Shown: in pieces, positions 1 through 7,350 of the stretch
Layout of the letters: each line of letters begins with the position of its first letter
Position numbering within the stretch: position 1 is the first letter of the stretch
DNA from: Thermoplasmata archaeon
Lineage (GTDB): Archaea > Thermoplasmatota > Thermoplasmata > Lutacidiplasmatales > UBA184
Direction: 5' to 3'
Assembly (NCBI GenBank): GCA_013044425.1
Contig: JABEUK010000110.1
Span: 1-13,686, forward strand
DNA length: 13,686 bases
Program-made: the position numbers and the translations under genes
Notes under the pieces: generated by a model
Told to the model about the DNA's origin: nothing
Database searches by the model: none
What the model saw: the letters and a program-made list of their open reading frames with translations, nothing else

Positions 1-90
1 CCCGGGTCCAGAGCGCCCTGCACCGGGGCGCGAACGCGGGACCGGTTCGAACGCGACCCGACGCCCGGTCAGGAGAAACAGCCGTGAATG

Positions 91-966
91 CTACTTTCGA
101 ACGGCCGCGATCAAGAACCCGTCGCCCATCTCGAAAACACCGGGTCGCCGCCCCACCCGCTCCTCGATCCTGAGCAGGGTCTCCCACGTTCGCTCCTCCC
201 GACGGGCGATTGCGGCGACCCGGTCTTGATGAGCCGCGATCGGAGCCACGCTCATCACGTCGATCATGCGAAAGCCGGCGCGAGCCAGCTCCTTCTCGGC
301 CTCGGCCGCGGTATAGAACCGGAACTCCCACCGGGCCAATCGATCCGGGGCGAGGGGTTGGAGCCCCGTCGTGAGGACCCGATCGAGAAAGTAGTGATCC
401 GGATGCCGTAGGATCCGACCGAGAAGGCGACGACGCGCCGCGACGTAAAGGAACTCCTGGGTCGCCGCGGCGGGGGACGCGAAATCGGCCAAGAGGAGGC
501 CTCGCGGCTTCACGACCCGACCGAGCTCCTTCAGGAGGACGGGGCCGTCCAGGGCCGCGAAGCTTACGACGTTCCCGAACGCGACGACCTCGTCGATCGA
601 GCGGGCGCGGAGCGGGAGACACTCCCCCGCTCCTTGGACCCAATCGATGCGAGAGAGCCTCGGCCGTCGCCGAGCCCTCCGGCGAGCCGAGCGAAGGGCC
701 TCCAGGGAAAGGTCGAGCGCAACCAACCGGCCCCGGGTCGCGCGACGAAGGATCGGTGTAAAGCGCCCGGGGCCGGGACCGAGTTCAAGAACCGTCTGGC
801 TCGATCCCCGCAGGTGCCGCCGAAGGAACCGCTCGCGCAGGGTTCGTCGGAGGATGCGCGGTGGCTCTCCCGCGTAACGTCGCCACTCCTCCCTGACCTG
901 AGCGTCGAAGACTCGGCGAATGTGCCGGCGGCGCCGGTGCGACGCGTCGGCCGTTCGTCTCACCAT
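91..966 (-). CDS. Class I SAM-dependent methyltransferase
   Basis: 291-residue soluble protein with a Rossmann-type methyltransferase domain. Motif I (LELGPGPGRF, residues 60-69) is the glycine-rich SAM loop. The acidic end of beta-2 that should bind the SAM ribose is D85 in VALDLS. A post-II segment (GECLPLR, 114-120) and a hydrophobic strand GLLLADF (156-162) follow in the usual order. Residues 1-55 are very Arg-rich and precede the catalytic core. The ATG at 966 is supported by an SD-like GAGG on the minus strand (973-976, six bases away). The substrate cannot be told from sequence; small molecule, lipid or quinone are all possible. It has no same-strand partner in the window and its downstream side is at the window edge. 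The family call is firm and the role is unknown. Confidence 0.88.
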   Translation of the reverse strand: MVRRTADASHRRRRHIRRVFDAQVREEWRRYAGEPPRILRRTLRERFLRRHLRGSSQTVLELGPGPGRFTPILRRATRGRLVALDLSLEALRSARRRARRRPRLSRIDWVQGAGECLPLRARSIDEVVAFGNVVSFAALDGPVLLKELGRVVKPRGLLLADFASPAAATQEFLYVAARRRLLGRILRHPDHYFLDRVLTTGLQPLAPDRLARWEFRFYTAAEAEKELARAGFRMIDVMSVAPIAAHQDRVAAIARREERTWETLLRIEERVGRRPGVFEMGDGFLIAAVRK

Positions 967-1582
967 AAGGTACCTCGTCCGCAGAAGGTCCGGCTATTTC
1001 CTTTGCTCGAGCCGAAGAGGGCTCCGTCCCTCCCGGGGTTCGAACGGGTGCGTTCCGAACGACGGTAACGGCAGGGTTTCGTTTCGTTGCCTATCGATAG
1101 TACCCGCCCCGGCGCTTCGCCGGCTCCGCCCGAGCCGCCACCGCGATTCGCGTGTCCAAGGGCCGACATTCGCAGAGAAGTGCGGAACGGACCCGTGACG
1201 CTCGTCCCGGCGGCACCGGTGGCTGCGGTCTCAGCGGGCTGCGCAGCGAGGGGGAGTCTCCGGTTGTCCCCAGGAGGGTTCGGCTATGGTTTGCGCGCAC
1301 TTAGAGCGCGGCGAGGATCGGTTCGATCTTGCCCCCCTCATTCACCAAGGGACGGCCCCCAGGCACCCGAGGACGAGTGAAGGGAGTGGGCTCTCACAGC
1401 CGCAGAAAGGCGCGAACTCCCCGCCGTGATTCGCACGTCAGGACTCGGCGACCCTTTCCGTTCTCGGGACTCTTCCACGGCGGGACATGCGCGATCCATA
1501 GGTGGGTGCTCCCGGTCAGGGGGAGGCGCCGCCGAAGGGTTCGTCAAGCCGGGGATCGACCTCTCGCTTAACTAGTCGCGTC
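967..1582. other. Gene-free stretch between divergent genes
   Basis: About 600 bases with no frame I accept as a gene. Open frames here are short, in conflicting phases and rich in Arg/Pro/Gly as expected from GC-rich non-coding DNA. Visible structure is limited to a tight hairpin with six-base arms CCGGCG/CGCCGG and a three-base loop at 1109-1123 and a CTATCGATAG palindrome at 1091-1100. The length is unusual in an otherwise compact region, so a non-coding RNA or decayed gene is possible but not shown. Confidence 0.5.
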
Positions 1583-1590
1583 GCATTTAA
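1583..1590 (+). promoter_or_regulatory. TATA-like box of the cupredoxin gene
   Basis: GCATTTAA lies about 30 bases before the GTG at 1621, in a GC-rich background. With archaeal spacing, transcription would begin a few bases before the start codon, giving a leaderless or nearly leaderless mRNA. No SD is seen before 1621, which agrees. Confidence 0.5.
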
Positions 1591-1620
1591 TGGCGGACTG
1601 CCCGCGAGTCGCCTACGAAG

Positions 1621-2175
1621 GTGAAGACGGTGAAGTATCAGGAGTACAACAACCTCATCGCGGTGGGAGTGGCCCTCGTCGCCGTCGTGCTGGTCCTCGT
1701 GTGGGCGACGATGGCTGCGGCCTCCAACGGGGGCCCAACCACCACACAACCGGCGGGCCCGGCCCATATGTACTTGACGATTCAGATCAACCCCGTGACC
1801 GGATGGCCTCAGTACTCCCCGGCGAACTTCACCGTCCCCGCCGGCGAGGTCGTCTTCACGATCGTCGACTACGACTCTCCGATGAACTGGACTTCGTGCA
1901 CGTGTAACGTGAACGGTACGGTCGGTGGCACCGAGACCGTGAACGGTACTTCGTATTCAGTCGTCTCGAATGCGAACGTCGCGCATACGTTCGACATCCC
2001 GTCCCTCCATCTGAATGTCATGTCCCCCGGGATGAGCACCGTGACCTTCGCGGTCGACGTGACTCAGGCCGGGACGTACACCTGGATGTGCGTGACTCCT
2101 TGCGGGACCAACGGCTACACGGGGGGCGCGATGAGCACACCCGGCTATATGTCCGGTACGATGACGGTCGTGTGA
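1621..2175 (+). CDS. Membrane-anchored cupredoxin, CuA-like (COX2-type) fold
   Basis: 184 residues: a short N-terminus, one hydrophobic anchor (about residues 12-34), a Thr/Pro/Gly linker, then a beta-rich cupredoxin domain (about 50-184), probably facing outside. Likely copper ligands are H122 in HTFDIP and the pair C157 and C161 (CVTPC). His-to-first-Cys distance (35) and the C-x3-C spacing match the CuA site of cytochrome oxidase subunit II. The His and Met normally four and seven residues after the second Cys are G165 and G168 here. Candidate replacements are M171, M177 or M181. Two further cysteines (C93, C95) could form a disulfide or bind metal. Possible roles are electron transfer to a terminal oxidase or copper handling. 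GTG at 1621 fits the TATA box; GTG at 1630 is an alternative. No oxidase subunit I lies in the window. Confidence 0.8.
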   Translation: MKTVKYQEYNNLIAVGVALVAVVLVLVWATMAAASNGGPTTTQPAGPAHMYLTIQINPVTGWPQYSPANFTVPAGEVVFTIVDYDSPMNWTSCTCNVNGTVGGTETVNGTSYSVVSNANVAHTFDIPSLHLNVMSPGMSTVTFAVDVTQAGTYTWMCVTPCGTNGYTGGAMSTPGYMSGTMTVV

Positions 2176-2726
2176 GCCCGACCACGGGTGCGGCCACCAA
2201 GAATCGAAGCGGCTGGTAAACCCCCTTGCTCGAGGGCGAATCCATCCGTCCTCCGAGGAGTCAGCCCGTTCGTTGCGTTCCACCGACGGACGCAGGGAAG
2301 GAAAGTACGGCCGCACGGGAAACGTCTACGAACCGGGGCCGTTGAGGGACCGTGGAAAGCCGTCCCTTCTGAACGCGGGAAGCGCCGGACCCCCTTCGGC
2401 CTTCTTCATGAAGGTCAGGAACCCTTCGATTTCCTGGGATACTCCTTCTGTAGTGTCCCGACCAGTGACCGAAACTCGACCAGCTTGTCCCGCATATGCC
2501 CCCATGAGCTCGTCCCTGCAGGCCCACTCTTCGCGGGGAGCGTTAATCGCTTCGGCAAGGCGCGTTGACCCCACTCCTCGGGGTCGGGATTCCAAGCCGG
2601 GTCCCGGCGGGTCTACGGGGCCGTGAGTCGGCTCACGCGCCAGCCCAAACGATCGCCACTCCAAAGACTCCCTCGACAAGGAGGGAACCGCCTACCACGC
2701 GCCGATGGTGTTCGGCACCGAGCCGG
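2176..2726. other. Gene-poor stretch with a probable gene remnant
   Basis: Between the cupredoxin stop and the 3' end of the next minus-strand gene there is no intact gene. The only protein-like signal is the broken reading frame at about 2360-2495 described separately. The remainder shows no repeat, RNA gene or clear promoter. Confidence 0.5.
2360..2495 (-). pseudogene. Remnant of a carboxymuconolactone decarboxylase-like gene
   Basis: From an ATG at 2495 the minus strand encodes MRDKLVEFRSLVGTLQKEYP, then changes frame at a CCC run (GGG at 2436-2438 on the plus strand) and continues as QEIEGFLTFMKKAEGGPALP. Adding one C there joins the two pieces into a sequence resembling the N-terminus of archaeal AhpD/carboxymuconolactone decarboxylase-like proteins (helix, then FLxFxKxAEGG). 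After about 2360 the resemblance stops: the expected cysteine-containing helix (CxxC or CEWC) is missing in all frames. I read it as a frameshifted, 3'-truncated pseudogene. Chance similarity in GC-rich DNA or an assembly indel for the frameshift are alternatives. Confidence 0.35.
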
Positions 2727-3497
2727 TCAGATGGCATCGTGTAGGTCGATCGGGTCCCAGGCGACGAAACGCTCGGTGTGAGAGCGAGTGCCTACGGCGA
2801 GATCCGTCGGGTGTTCTGCCTGGAGTCGAAGAAGAATGGTGGCGTGCACCTCCGGAGGAAGCCCGCCCCTTCCGTACATACGGGTCCCCCAGCGGCCCCG
2901 TCGCTCCTCCGGCGTGAGCCCTAGGGAGGAAGGTCCGGGGACGACCCGGACCTCCTTGGGAGGTGCGATTGCGGAGAGGTCGTTGAGAGTATGCCGGTAT
3001 CGCGTCCCGCGTTCCGGCAACGAGTAGCCGAGCTCCGCCGCCAGCTCGCGGTATCGTCTCATGAGCTCTCTTCCCTCCTCGGTCGTCTGCCGTTCCGACC
3101 ACTCCGGCAGCACGATCACGACCCGATGGCGAGCCACCCGACCGAGTTCCCTGAGCACGGGGCGAGGATCCGGAACAAGCTGGAGCACATGGGCCATGAA
3201 GGCCGCATCCACAACCTTGCCGGGAAAGGGGAGCCGAGTGAGGTCGGCCCGAACGAGCCTCGTGATGCCCTTGGCCCGAGCCCGTCGCATCATTCCGAGC
3301 GAGAGATCCACGCCGAGTACGTCGAAGTCATGGGCGCGGAGCGGGATGGCGAAGCGACCGGTGCCGACGCCCGCATCGAGTATCGTTCGGCACCCGGTGA
3401 GGATCTCGGCGAGCGCCCGAACCTCCTCCTCGGAGGGTGGCGGTCGGGTCTCATCGTAGACCGGTGCGATCCGGTCGAACTCGACGTCTCCGCTCAT
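2727..3497 (-). CDS. Class I SAM-dependent methyltransferase (UbiE-like)
   Basis: 256 residues. The N-terminus FDRIAPVYDETRPP (7-20) is the typical lead-in of UbiE/COQ5-type methyltransferases. Motif I is ILDAGVGTGRFA (39-50), the acidic residue after beta-2 is D64 (VLGVDLS), motif II is around FPGKVVDAAFMAHVLQLVPD (91-110), and VLRELGRVARHRVVIVLPEW (114-133) forms the next helix and strand. A variable C-terminal half probably sets the substrate, which cannot be identified. It starts 42 bases after the stop of the small membrane protein gene on the same strand, so the two may be co-transcribed. It is distinct from the methyltransferase at 91-966, sharing only the core motifs. Confidence 0.88.
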   Translation of the reverse strand: MSGDVEFDRIAPVYDETRPPPSEEEVRALAEILTGCRTILDAGVGTGRFAIPLRAHDFDVLGVDLSLGMMRRARAKGITRLVRADLTRLPFPGKVVDAAFMAHVLQLVPDPRPVLRELGRVARHRVVIVLPEWSERQTTEEGRELMRRYRELAAELGYSLPERGTRYRHTLNDLSAIAPPKEVRVVPGPSSLGLTPEERRGRWGTRMYGRGGLPPEVHATILLRLQAEHPTDLAVGTRSHTERFVAWDPIDLHDAI

Positions 3498-3539
3498 CTA
3501 TCGGACGAGGTTCCACGGAGGGCGCATCTCCACAAGAGG

Positions 3540-3779
3540 TCAACGGATCAGATAGACCGCTACGGCCACGAAAATCAGGATGAGGCCGGTCGGAACCGTC
3601 ACAAAAGCCCACGGCACCGCTACGTCGGTGGTGGCCAAGGCTGCAATGCCAAATCCGATCAGGGCGAGCGGAGCGTCCTCGAACATGATGCCACCTAATC
3701 CGGTCCCGAATCCGCCGAGGCCGGCGATCTCGGTAACACCTCGGTGATTCCTGCGCATTGCGGCAAACCCGTCCACCAT
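3540..3779 (-). CDS. Small two-helix membrane protein, unknown function
   Basis: 79 residues with a polar N-terminus (1-20), a Gly-rich segment (20-31) and two hydrophobic stretches (about 36-51 and 58-77) separated by TTDVAVPW; it ends with a single Arg. This is the pattern of a helical hairpin in the membrane. ATG at 3779 is preceded by a purine-rich GGGAAGAG on the minus strand; an internal ATG at codon 8 is an alternative start. No family is recognised. Its position 42 bases before the methyltransferase gene suggests a two-gene unit, but nothing in the sequence links their functions. Confidence 0.6.
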   Translation of the reverse strand: MVDGFAAMRRNHRGVTEIAGLGGFGTGLGGIMFEDAPLALIGFGIAALATTDVAVPWAFVTVPTGLILIFVAVAVYLIR

Positions 3780-3998
3780 GCTCTTCCCGATACAACCATG
3801 AACGGTGAAGCGCCCATAGGGTACTCCCTGTAACTGACGTAGGTTGGTCCGGTTCTACTAACGGGCCATCGAGATCCGGTGGCTCCTCGTCCTGCGATTG
3901 AACCAACGGCTGGATGGGGCCCGGCCCTGAGGGCCGGGGAAGAGGTTCGGATCGATATCGGTAGCAAGCCACCCGAGGGGCTATCGCCCCCGCGGTGC

Positions 3999-4427
3999 CT
4001 ACTTCGGGAGCTCGACGTGCTGGGCGATATCCAGCTGCTTCCCGTACGCGCGGAAGGATTGCACCTTTCCGCCTTCGTTGAGGACCACGCGAGTCATCTG
4101 GTCCTCGAAGAACTTGCGGTTCGTCGGAGCGATCGACTTGCCGTCGTGGCCGGCGAGCGGGCCCGTCTGGGTCCCCCGGACCGAGTTCACAACGACCACG
4201 TCGTTGCCGGTGATGTAGACCTTGCTCACGTCGATGGTCCAGTCCGGAAACGCCACGAAGCTCCCCGAGAGGTAGCTGCGGATGGACTCCTTCCCGTGGA
4301 GAGGCTTCTCCATGTTCGGGACCTGGAACGTCGCGTCGTCCGCGTACTGCTCCACGATCTTGTCGACATTTCGGGTGTTCACAACGGCGATCATTTGGCG
4401 GGCTTCTTGTTCGGTCAGCTGCGTCAT
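3999..4427 (-). CDS. SnoaL-like / NTF2-fold protein
   Basis: 142 residues of the SnoaL-like polyketide cyclase / NTF2 superfamily. Visible family features in order are an N-terminal helix pair with DKIVEQYADDATFQ (22-35), HGKESIRSYL (44-53), AFPDWTIDV (59-67), a central strand NDVVVVNSVRGTQTGPLAG (75-93), and a C-terminal strand KVQSFRAYGK (121-130). These proteins form cone-shaped dimers that bind or isomerise small hydrophobic ligands. The ligand here is unknown and no partner biosynthetic enzyme is next to it. I chose ATG 4427 over a start 22 codons upstream because it has a well-placed SD and because the upstream frame runs through the TATA boxes. It appears monocistronic. Confidence 0.85.
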   Translation of the reverse strand: MTQLTEQEARQMIAVVNTRNVDKIVEQYADDATFQVPNMEKPLHGKESIRSYLSGSFVAFPDWTIDVSKVYITGNDVVVVNSVRGTQTGPLAGHDGKSIAPTNRKFFEDQMTRVVLNEGGKVQSFRAYGKQLDIAQHVELPK

Positions 4428-4433
4428 TTTTGT

Positions 4434-4439
4434 CTCCTC
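4434..4439 (-). promoter_or_regulatory. Shine-Dalgarno site deciding the SnoaL-like start
   Basis: Minus strand GAGGAG followed by six bases (ACAAAA) and ATG at 4427. This spacing is ideal and rules out the longer upstream start. Confidence 0.75.
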
Positions 4440-4440
4440 A

Positions 4441-4470
4441 CATATATAAGGGCCGCCATAGGGTATAAGT
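4441..4470 (-). promoter_or_regulatory. Two TATA-like boxes before the SnoaL-like gene
   Basis: Minus strand ACTTATACCC (4461-4470) and CTTATATATG (4441-4450) are two A/T islands in GC-rich DNA. The distal box would start transcription near 4440, leaving a short leader that contains the SD. The proximal box would start inside the gene, so the distal one is the more likely functional element. Confidence 0.6.
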
Positions 4471-4922
4471 AAGGGGATGTCCCGCCTTGGCACGGCACAC
4501 GCCTCGTGGGGCCCCGCTTCGAACGTCGGGAACCCCCCGGCTCCTACCCCTCCCTAGAGATGGAACAGCAGATGAAAACCCGGGCCGACGAGCTGGGCAA
4601 GGGGGCTAGTGAGCTCGGGGGCGGCGCAAAGGTATGGGCTCCGGGGCGAAGAAGGGATCGCGTTTCGACAGGCCGCCAGAGCGGCTCGAGGTGCGTTCAA
4701 ACTCTCGAACCCTCAGCGGACGGGAGGTTCGGTTGCCTCTCGGCAGCTCCGATGCTCGAACCCCCGCTGAGGGGAATGTTCCCATCCCGCCTCGTGTGAC
4801 ATGATGGAGTCGGGGTGCTCGGGGGAGGCCGAACGGAGCGAGCAGCGGCGGAAGCTTGCCTGCGTGCATGCCTCGTGCGACGAGTTCTTCGCGGACACTC
4901 GCAACCGTGGGCGCTTCTCTCA
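4471..4922. other. Gene-free stretch with a long-loop inverted repeat
   Basis: About 450 bases between the MFS stop and the SnoaL-like promoter with no convincing reading frame. The only structure seen is the inverted repeat at 4710-4773. Other open frames are shadows of the exporter frame or Arg/Ser-rich chance frames. Confidence 0.5.
4710..4773. repeat. Inverted repeat, 10-bp perfect arms
   Basis: CCCTCAGCGG at 4710-4719 and its exact reverse complement CCGCTGAGGG at 4764-4773, with 44 bases between. Both arms are next to a CTCGAACC-like motif (CTCGAACC at 4703-4710 and CTCGAACC at 4755-4762), so there is also a short direct repeat. It lies about 150 bases past the MFS stop codon. It could be an RNA hairpin or a protein-binding pair; function is not shown. 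Confidence 0.4.
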
Positions 4923-6725
4923 TCAAGGGCTCCGGTTCGCTACGGTCGGACGATCGGCCGTCGAGGACGCCGCGCTCGGGCCGGACTCGGACGATTCCAT
5001 CACGACGGTTCGAGTCTGCTGGTAGATGTACCGCCTGCCTCGCAGGGCCGAGATGAGGGCCCCGAGGGCGGTCGTGGCCCCCGCGAACAGGAACGAGTCC
5101 TTCAGGGCGCCTCCGAAGGCCGGCGCGATGGAGTTCGCGAAGAAGGTGGGAGCCAGGAGGGCCGACATCACGGAGGGCGCGAGAGGCTGCCATCCCGGGG
5201 TGGTCGCGGCCACGATCAGGTACGTCTGCATCGGATTTTCGCCTAAGAAGGCTCCGAAGAGGGCGCCGGTCGGACTGGCCGACATCAGGCCGCCGAGGAT
5301 CTGGAGGTCCGGAGGTCCGACGCGGACGGCGGAGAGCGCGTTGGTCACCGAGCTTCCGAGACCCGCCGATAGGCCCAGGATGACGACCGTGAAGAAGAGG
5401 GCCAGCGAGAGTTGCTGGCCGGTGTTCTGCAACGTCGCGAGCATTCCGGACGCCGCGCCGCGCTCTTCGGCAGGAACGGAATTCATGACGGCCGCTGCGT
5501 TCGGTGCGGCGAACATTCCCATTCCGCAGCCTTGCACGTAGAGCAGCAGGCCCACTTGCCAGTAGACGAAGTCCACCGGGATCAAGAGGAACACGAAGAA
5601 CGTGGCTGCAGCGACCGCCATTCCCACGGTCGAAAGCGTACGGGCCCCGCTTCGATCCGATAGCCACCCGCTCAACGGGGCCGCCGTCAGGAACCCCGCG
5701 ATCATCGGCATCATCATGATCCCCGCCCAGAGGGGAGTTTCCGCGAGCGAGTAGCCGTGCAGCGGGAGCCAAACCCCCTGGAACCAGACCACCAGCAGCA
5801 GCATGACCCCCCCGCGCGCGATCGAGCCCAGCAGCGCGGAAGAGATCCCTGCGGAGAACGCGCGTTCCCGGAACAAGTGAAGTCGGAACAGCGGATCCTT
5901 CACTCGACCTTCGATGAACGGGAAGATCACGAGCAGCAGGATCCCCGCCCCGAGGCCGGCTAAGACCCAGGGGCTGGACCATCCCGTCGGAGACGAGCCG
6001 TACGGGAGGAGCCCGTAGGTCGTGGAGATCAGTATGAGCGTGATCCCGGCGGCGAACACTCCGTTACCGACGTAGTCGATCTTCTGGTTGGCCCGGCGGA
6101 TCGAGGTCTCGCGGAGCCGAGCGTACGCCCACACCGTCCCGAAGACCCCGACGGGCACACTGATCAGGAAGATCAGGCGCCAGGTCGGTAGGACGAACGG
6201 ACCGATCGGGATGTCGGGAATCGACGCCAGGACGCCACCGACCACGAGGCCGACCATCGAGCCGCCGATGTAGGCGACCTGGTTGAACCCGATCGCCTTC
6301 CCTCGTTCCTCCGGCCCGAATGCGTCGGTCAAGAGAGCGGTCGAGTTCGCAAAGAGGAACGCGGCCCCGACTCCCTGGATGAGCCGGAATCCGACAAGCA
6401 TCCATGCCCCGGTCGTGCCGGAGAACGGCTCGACGAACAGTAGGATCGAGGCGGTCGAGAAGATCGCGAAGCCGGCGTTGTACATCCGGGCGCGGCCCCA
6501 CATGTCGGAGAGCCGGCCGACGGTGACGAGCAGGGTCGCCGTCACGACCCCGTAGCCCAGCAGCAGCCAGATCAGGATCGGGAAGCTCGAGGGGGCGAAC
6601 GGGTCGACCCCGAGGCCCCGGAAGATGACCGGCAGCGAGATCAGTACGATCGTGCCGTCGATCGAGGCGAGGAGGGCTCCGAGGGTCGTGTTGGAAAGGA
6701 CGGTCCACTTGTATTCCGTACTCAG
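4923..6725 (-). CDS. MFS drug-type exporter (DHA2, 14 TM) with probable CTG start
   Basis: About 600 residues from the proposed start. TM1 (LGALLASIDGTIVLISLPVIF, about 15-35) carries the membrane-embedded Asp typical of the EmrB/QacA (DHA2) group. Motif A is GRLSDMWGRARMY (70-82) between TM2 and TM3. Many further hydrophobic helices and a polar C-terminal tail agree with 14 membrane segments. Such proteins export hydrophobic compounds using the proton gradient. The first canonical start in frame is GTG at 6545, which would delete TM1 and half of TM2. Upstream coding is unmistakable back to 6725, where CTG overlaps the marR stop as CTGA, six bases after an SD-like GGAGG (6732-6736). The true start is therefore CTG, or the base is a mutation or error of ATG/GTG. 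Translationally coupled to the MarR gene. Confidence 0.88.
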   Translation of the reverse strand: MSTEYKWTVLSNTTLGALLASIDGTIVLISLPVIFRGLGVDPFAPSSFPILIWLLLGYGVVTATLLVTVGRLSDMWGRARMYNAGFAIFSTASILLFVEPFSGTTGAWMLVGFRLIQGVGAAFLFANSTALLTDAFGPEERGKAIGFNQVAYIGGSMVGLVVGGVLASIPDIPIGPFVLPTWRLIFLISVPVGVFGTVWAYARLRETSIRRANQKIDYVGNGVFAAGITLILISTTYGLLPYGSSPTGWSSPWVLAGLGAGILLLVIFPFIEGRVKDPLFRLHLFRERAFSAGISSALLGSIARGGVMLLLVVWFQGVWLPLHGYSLAETPLWAGIMMMPMIAGFLTAAPLSGWLSDRSGARTLSTVGMAVAAATFFVFLLIPVDFVYWQVGLLLYVQGCGMGMFAAPNAAAVMNSVPAEERGAASGMLATLQNTGQQLSLALFFTVVILGLSAGLGSSVTNALSAVRVGPPDLQILGGLMSASPTGALFGAFLGENPMQTYLIVAATTPGWQPLAPSVMSALLAPTFFANSIAPAFGGALKDSFLFAGATTALGALISALRGRRYIYQQTRTVVMESSESGPSAASSTADRPTVANRSP

Positions 6726-7219
6726 CCGCCCCCTCCACGTTGATGAGAGTCGTCGTGGAGCGCGGCCGTGAGGGCGGATAGCCCCTTCGCCAGCGCACGC
6801 CGCTCCTCCCGGTTCATCGCGTCATCCAGAGACCGATGGGCCTCCCGTCGCGTAAACCTCGCTTCCTGGTACAGGCGCCGACCGGCCGGCGCCAGTTGAA
6901 CGAGCACTACCCGGCGATCCTGCGGATCGGCGGCCCGTCGAACCAGGTGCCGAGCCTCCAGTCGATCGATGACATCGGTCGTGCCCGCGGCCGTGATGCC
7001 GATCCTCCGGGCGATCTCGGAGGTCTTGGCCGGGCGCGGAGCGCACCGCTCTAGAACTACGAAGTCGGTGACCGACAGATCGAATCGCTCGAGCTGCTGG
7101 GTCCAGCGCTCCCGGAGCAAGAAGAAGGCCTCCCGTAGGAGCTGCCACGGAAGTTCCTGCGCCGCCTCTTGTGGGCCGGCGCCCCGCGGGTCCTTGCGTC
7201 GCTGTAGAGCGGCCGCCAC
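6722..7219 (-). CDS. MarR-family transcriptional regulator
   Basis: 165 residues. Order: N-terminal dimerisation helix (LLREAFFLLRERWTQQLERF, about 27-46), helix-turn-helix (TSEIARRIGITAAGTTDVIDRLEARHLV, 66-93) and the diagnostic wing DPQDRRVVLVQLAPAG (98-113), then C-terminal dimerisation helices. It most likely represses the adjoining exporter and itself, with release by an exported or toxic ligand. The start is GTG at 7219, 25 bases from a TATA-like element, with no SD, so the message is probably leaderless. Its TGA stop overlaps the exporter start, making a two-gene operon. Poly-Gly tail (GGGG) at the C-terminus coincides with the SD of the next gene. Confidence 0.92.
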   Translation of the reverse strand: MAAALQRRKDPRGAGPQEAAQELPWQLLREAFFLLRERWTQQLERFDLSVTDFVVLERCAPRPAKTSEIARRIGITAAGTTDVIDRLEARHLVRRAADPQDRRVVLVQLAPAGRRLYQEARFTRREAHRSLDDAMNREERRALAKGLSALTAALHDDSHQRGGGG

Positions 7220-7223
7220 AAGA

Positions 7224-7238
7224 GAATCAATTAGATTC
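7224..7238. promoter_or_regulatory. Candidate MarR operator
   Basis: Inverted repeat GAATC-AATTA-GATTC, two perfect five-base arms around an AT-only centre, placed exactly between the TATA box (7241-7247) and the GTG start (7219). Binding here would block the transcription start, as expected for an autorepressor. The DNA around it is GC-rich, so an A/T-rich palindrome stands out. Confidence 0.5.
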
Positions 7239-7240
7239 AG

Positions 7241-7247
7241 TATATTA
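7241..7247 (-). promoter_or_regulatory. TATA box of the marR-exporter operon
   Basis: Minus strand TAATATA, centred about 25 bases upstream of the GTG start at 7219. It is one of the clearest TATA elements in the window and implies a leaderless transcript. Confidence 0.65.
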
Positions 7248-7350
7248 CGATTTCATAGTAAATTCCGCCGGGACATCCGAACCCTTGGGCATGGCGCTCG
7301 GGCACTGCTCGATCCGCGATCGGCCGGAAGCGGTCGGCGTATCCACCCGA

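Noticed and set aside
48..70. GGTTCGAAC resembling a tRNA T-loop
   Set aside because: The flanking bases do not form a five-base T-stem and no acceptor or anticodon arm can be built around it.
1034..1052. GGTTCGAACG resembling a tRNA T-loop
   Set aside because: The conserved C after the loop is G and no cloverleaf forms.
4428..4493. 22-codon N-terminal extension of the SnoaL-like protein
   Set aside because: The SD and TATA boxes lie inside it and the family begins near the inner ATG.
4606..5982. Long 458-codon minus frame
   Set aside because: It lies in another frame over the exporter gene and is Arg/Gly/Pro-rich; the exporter frame has the MFS motifs and membrane helices.
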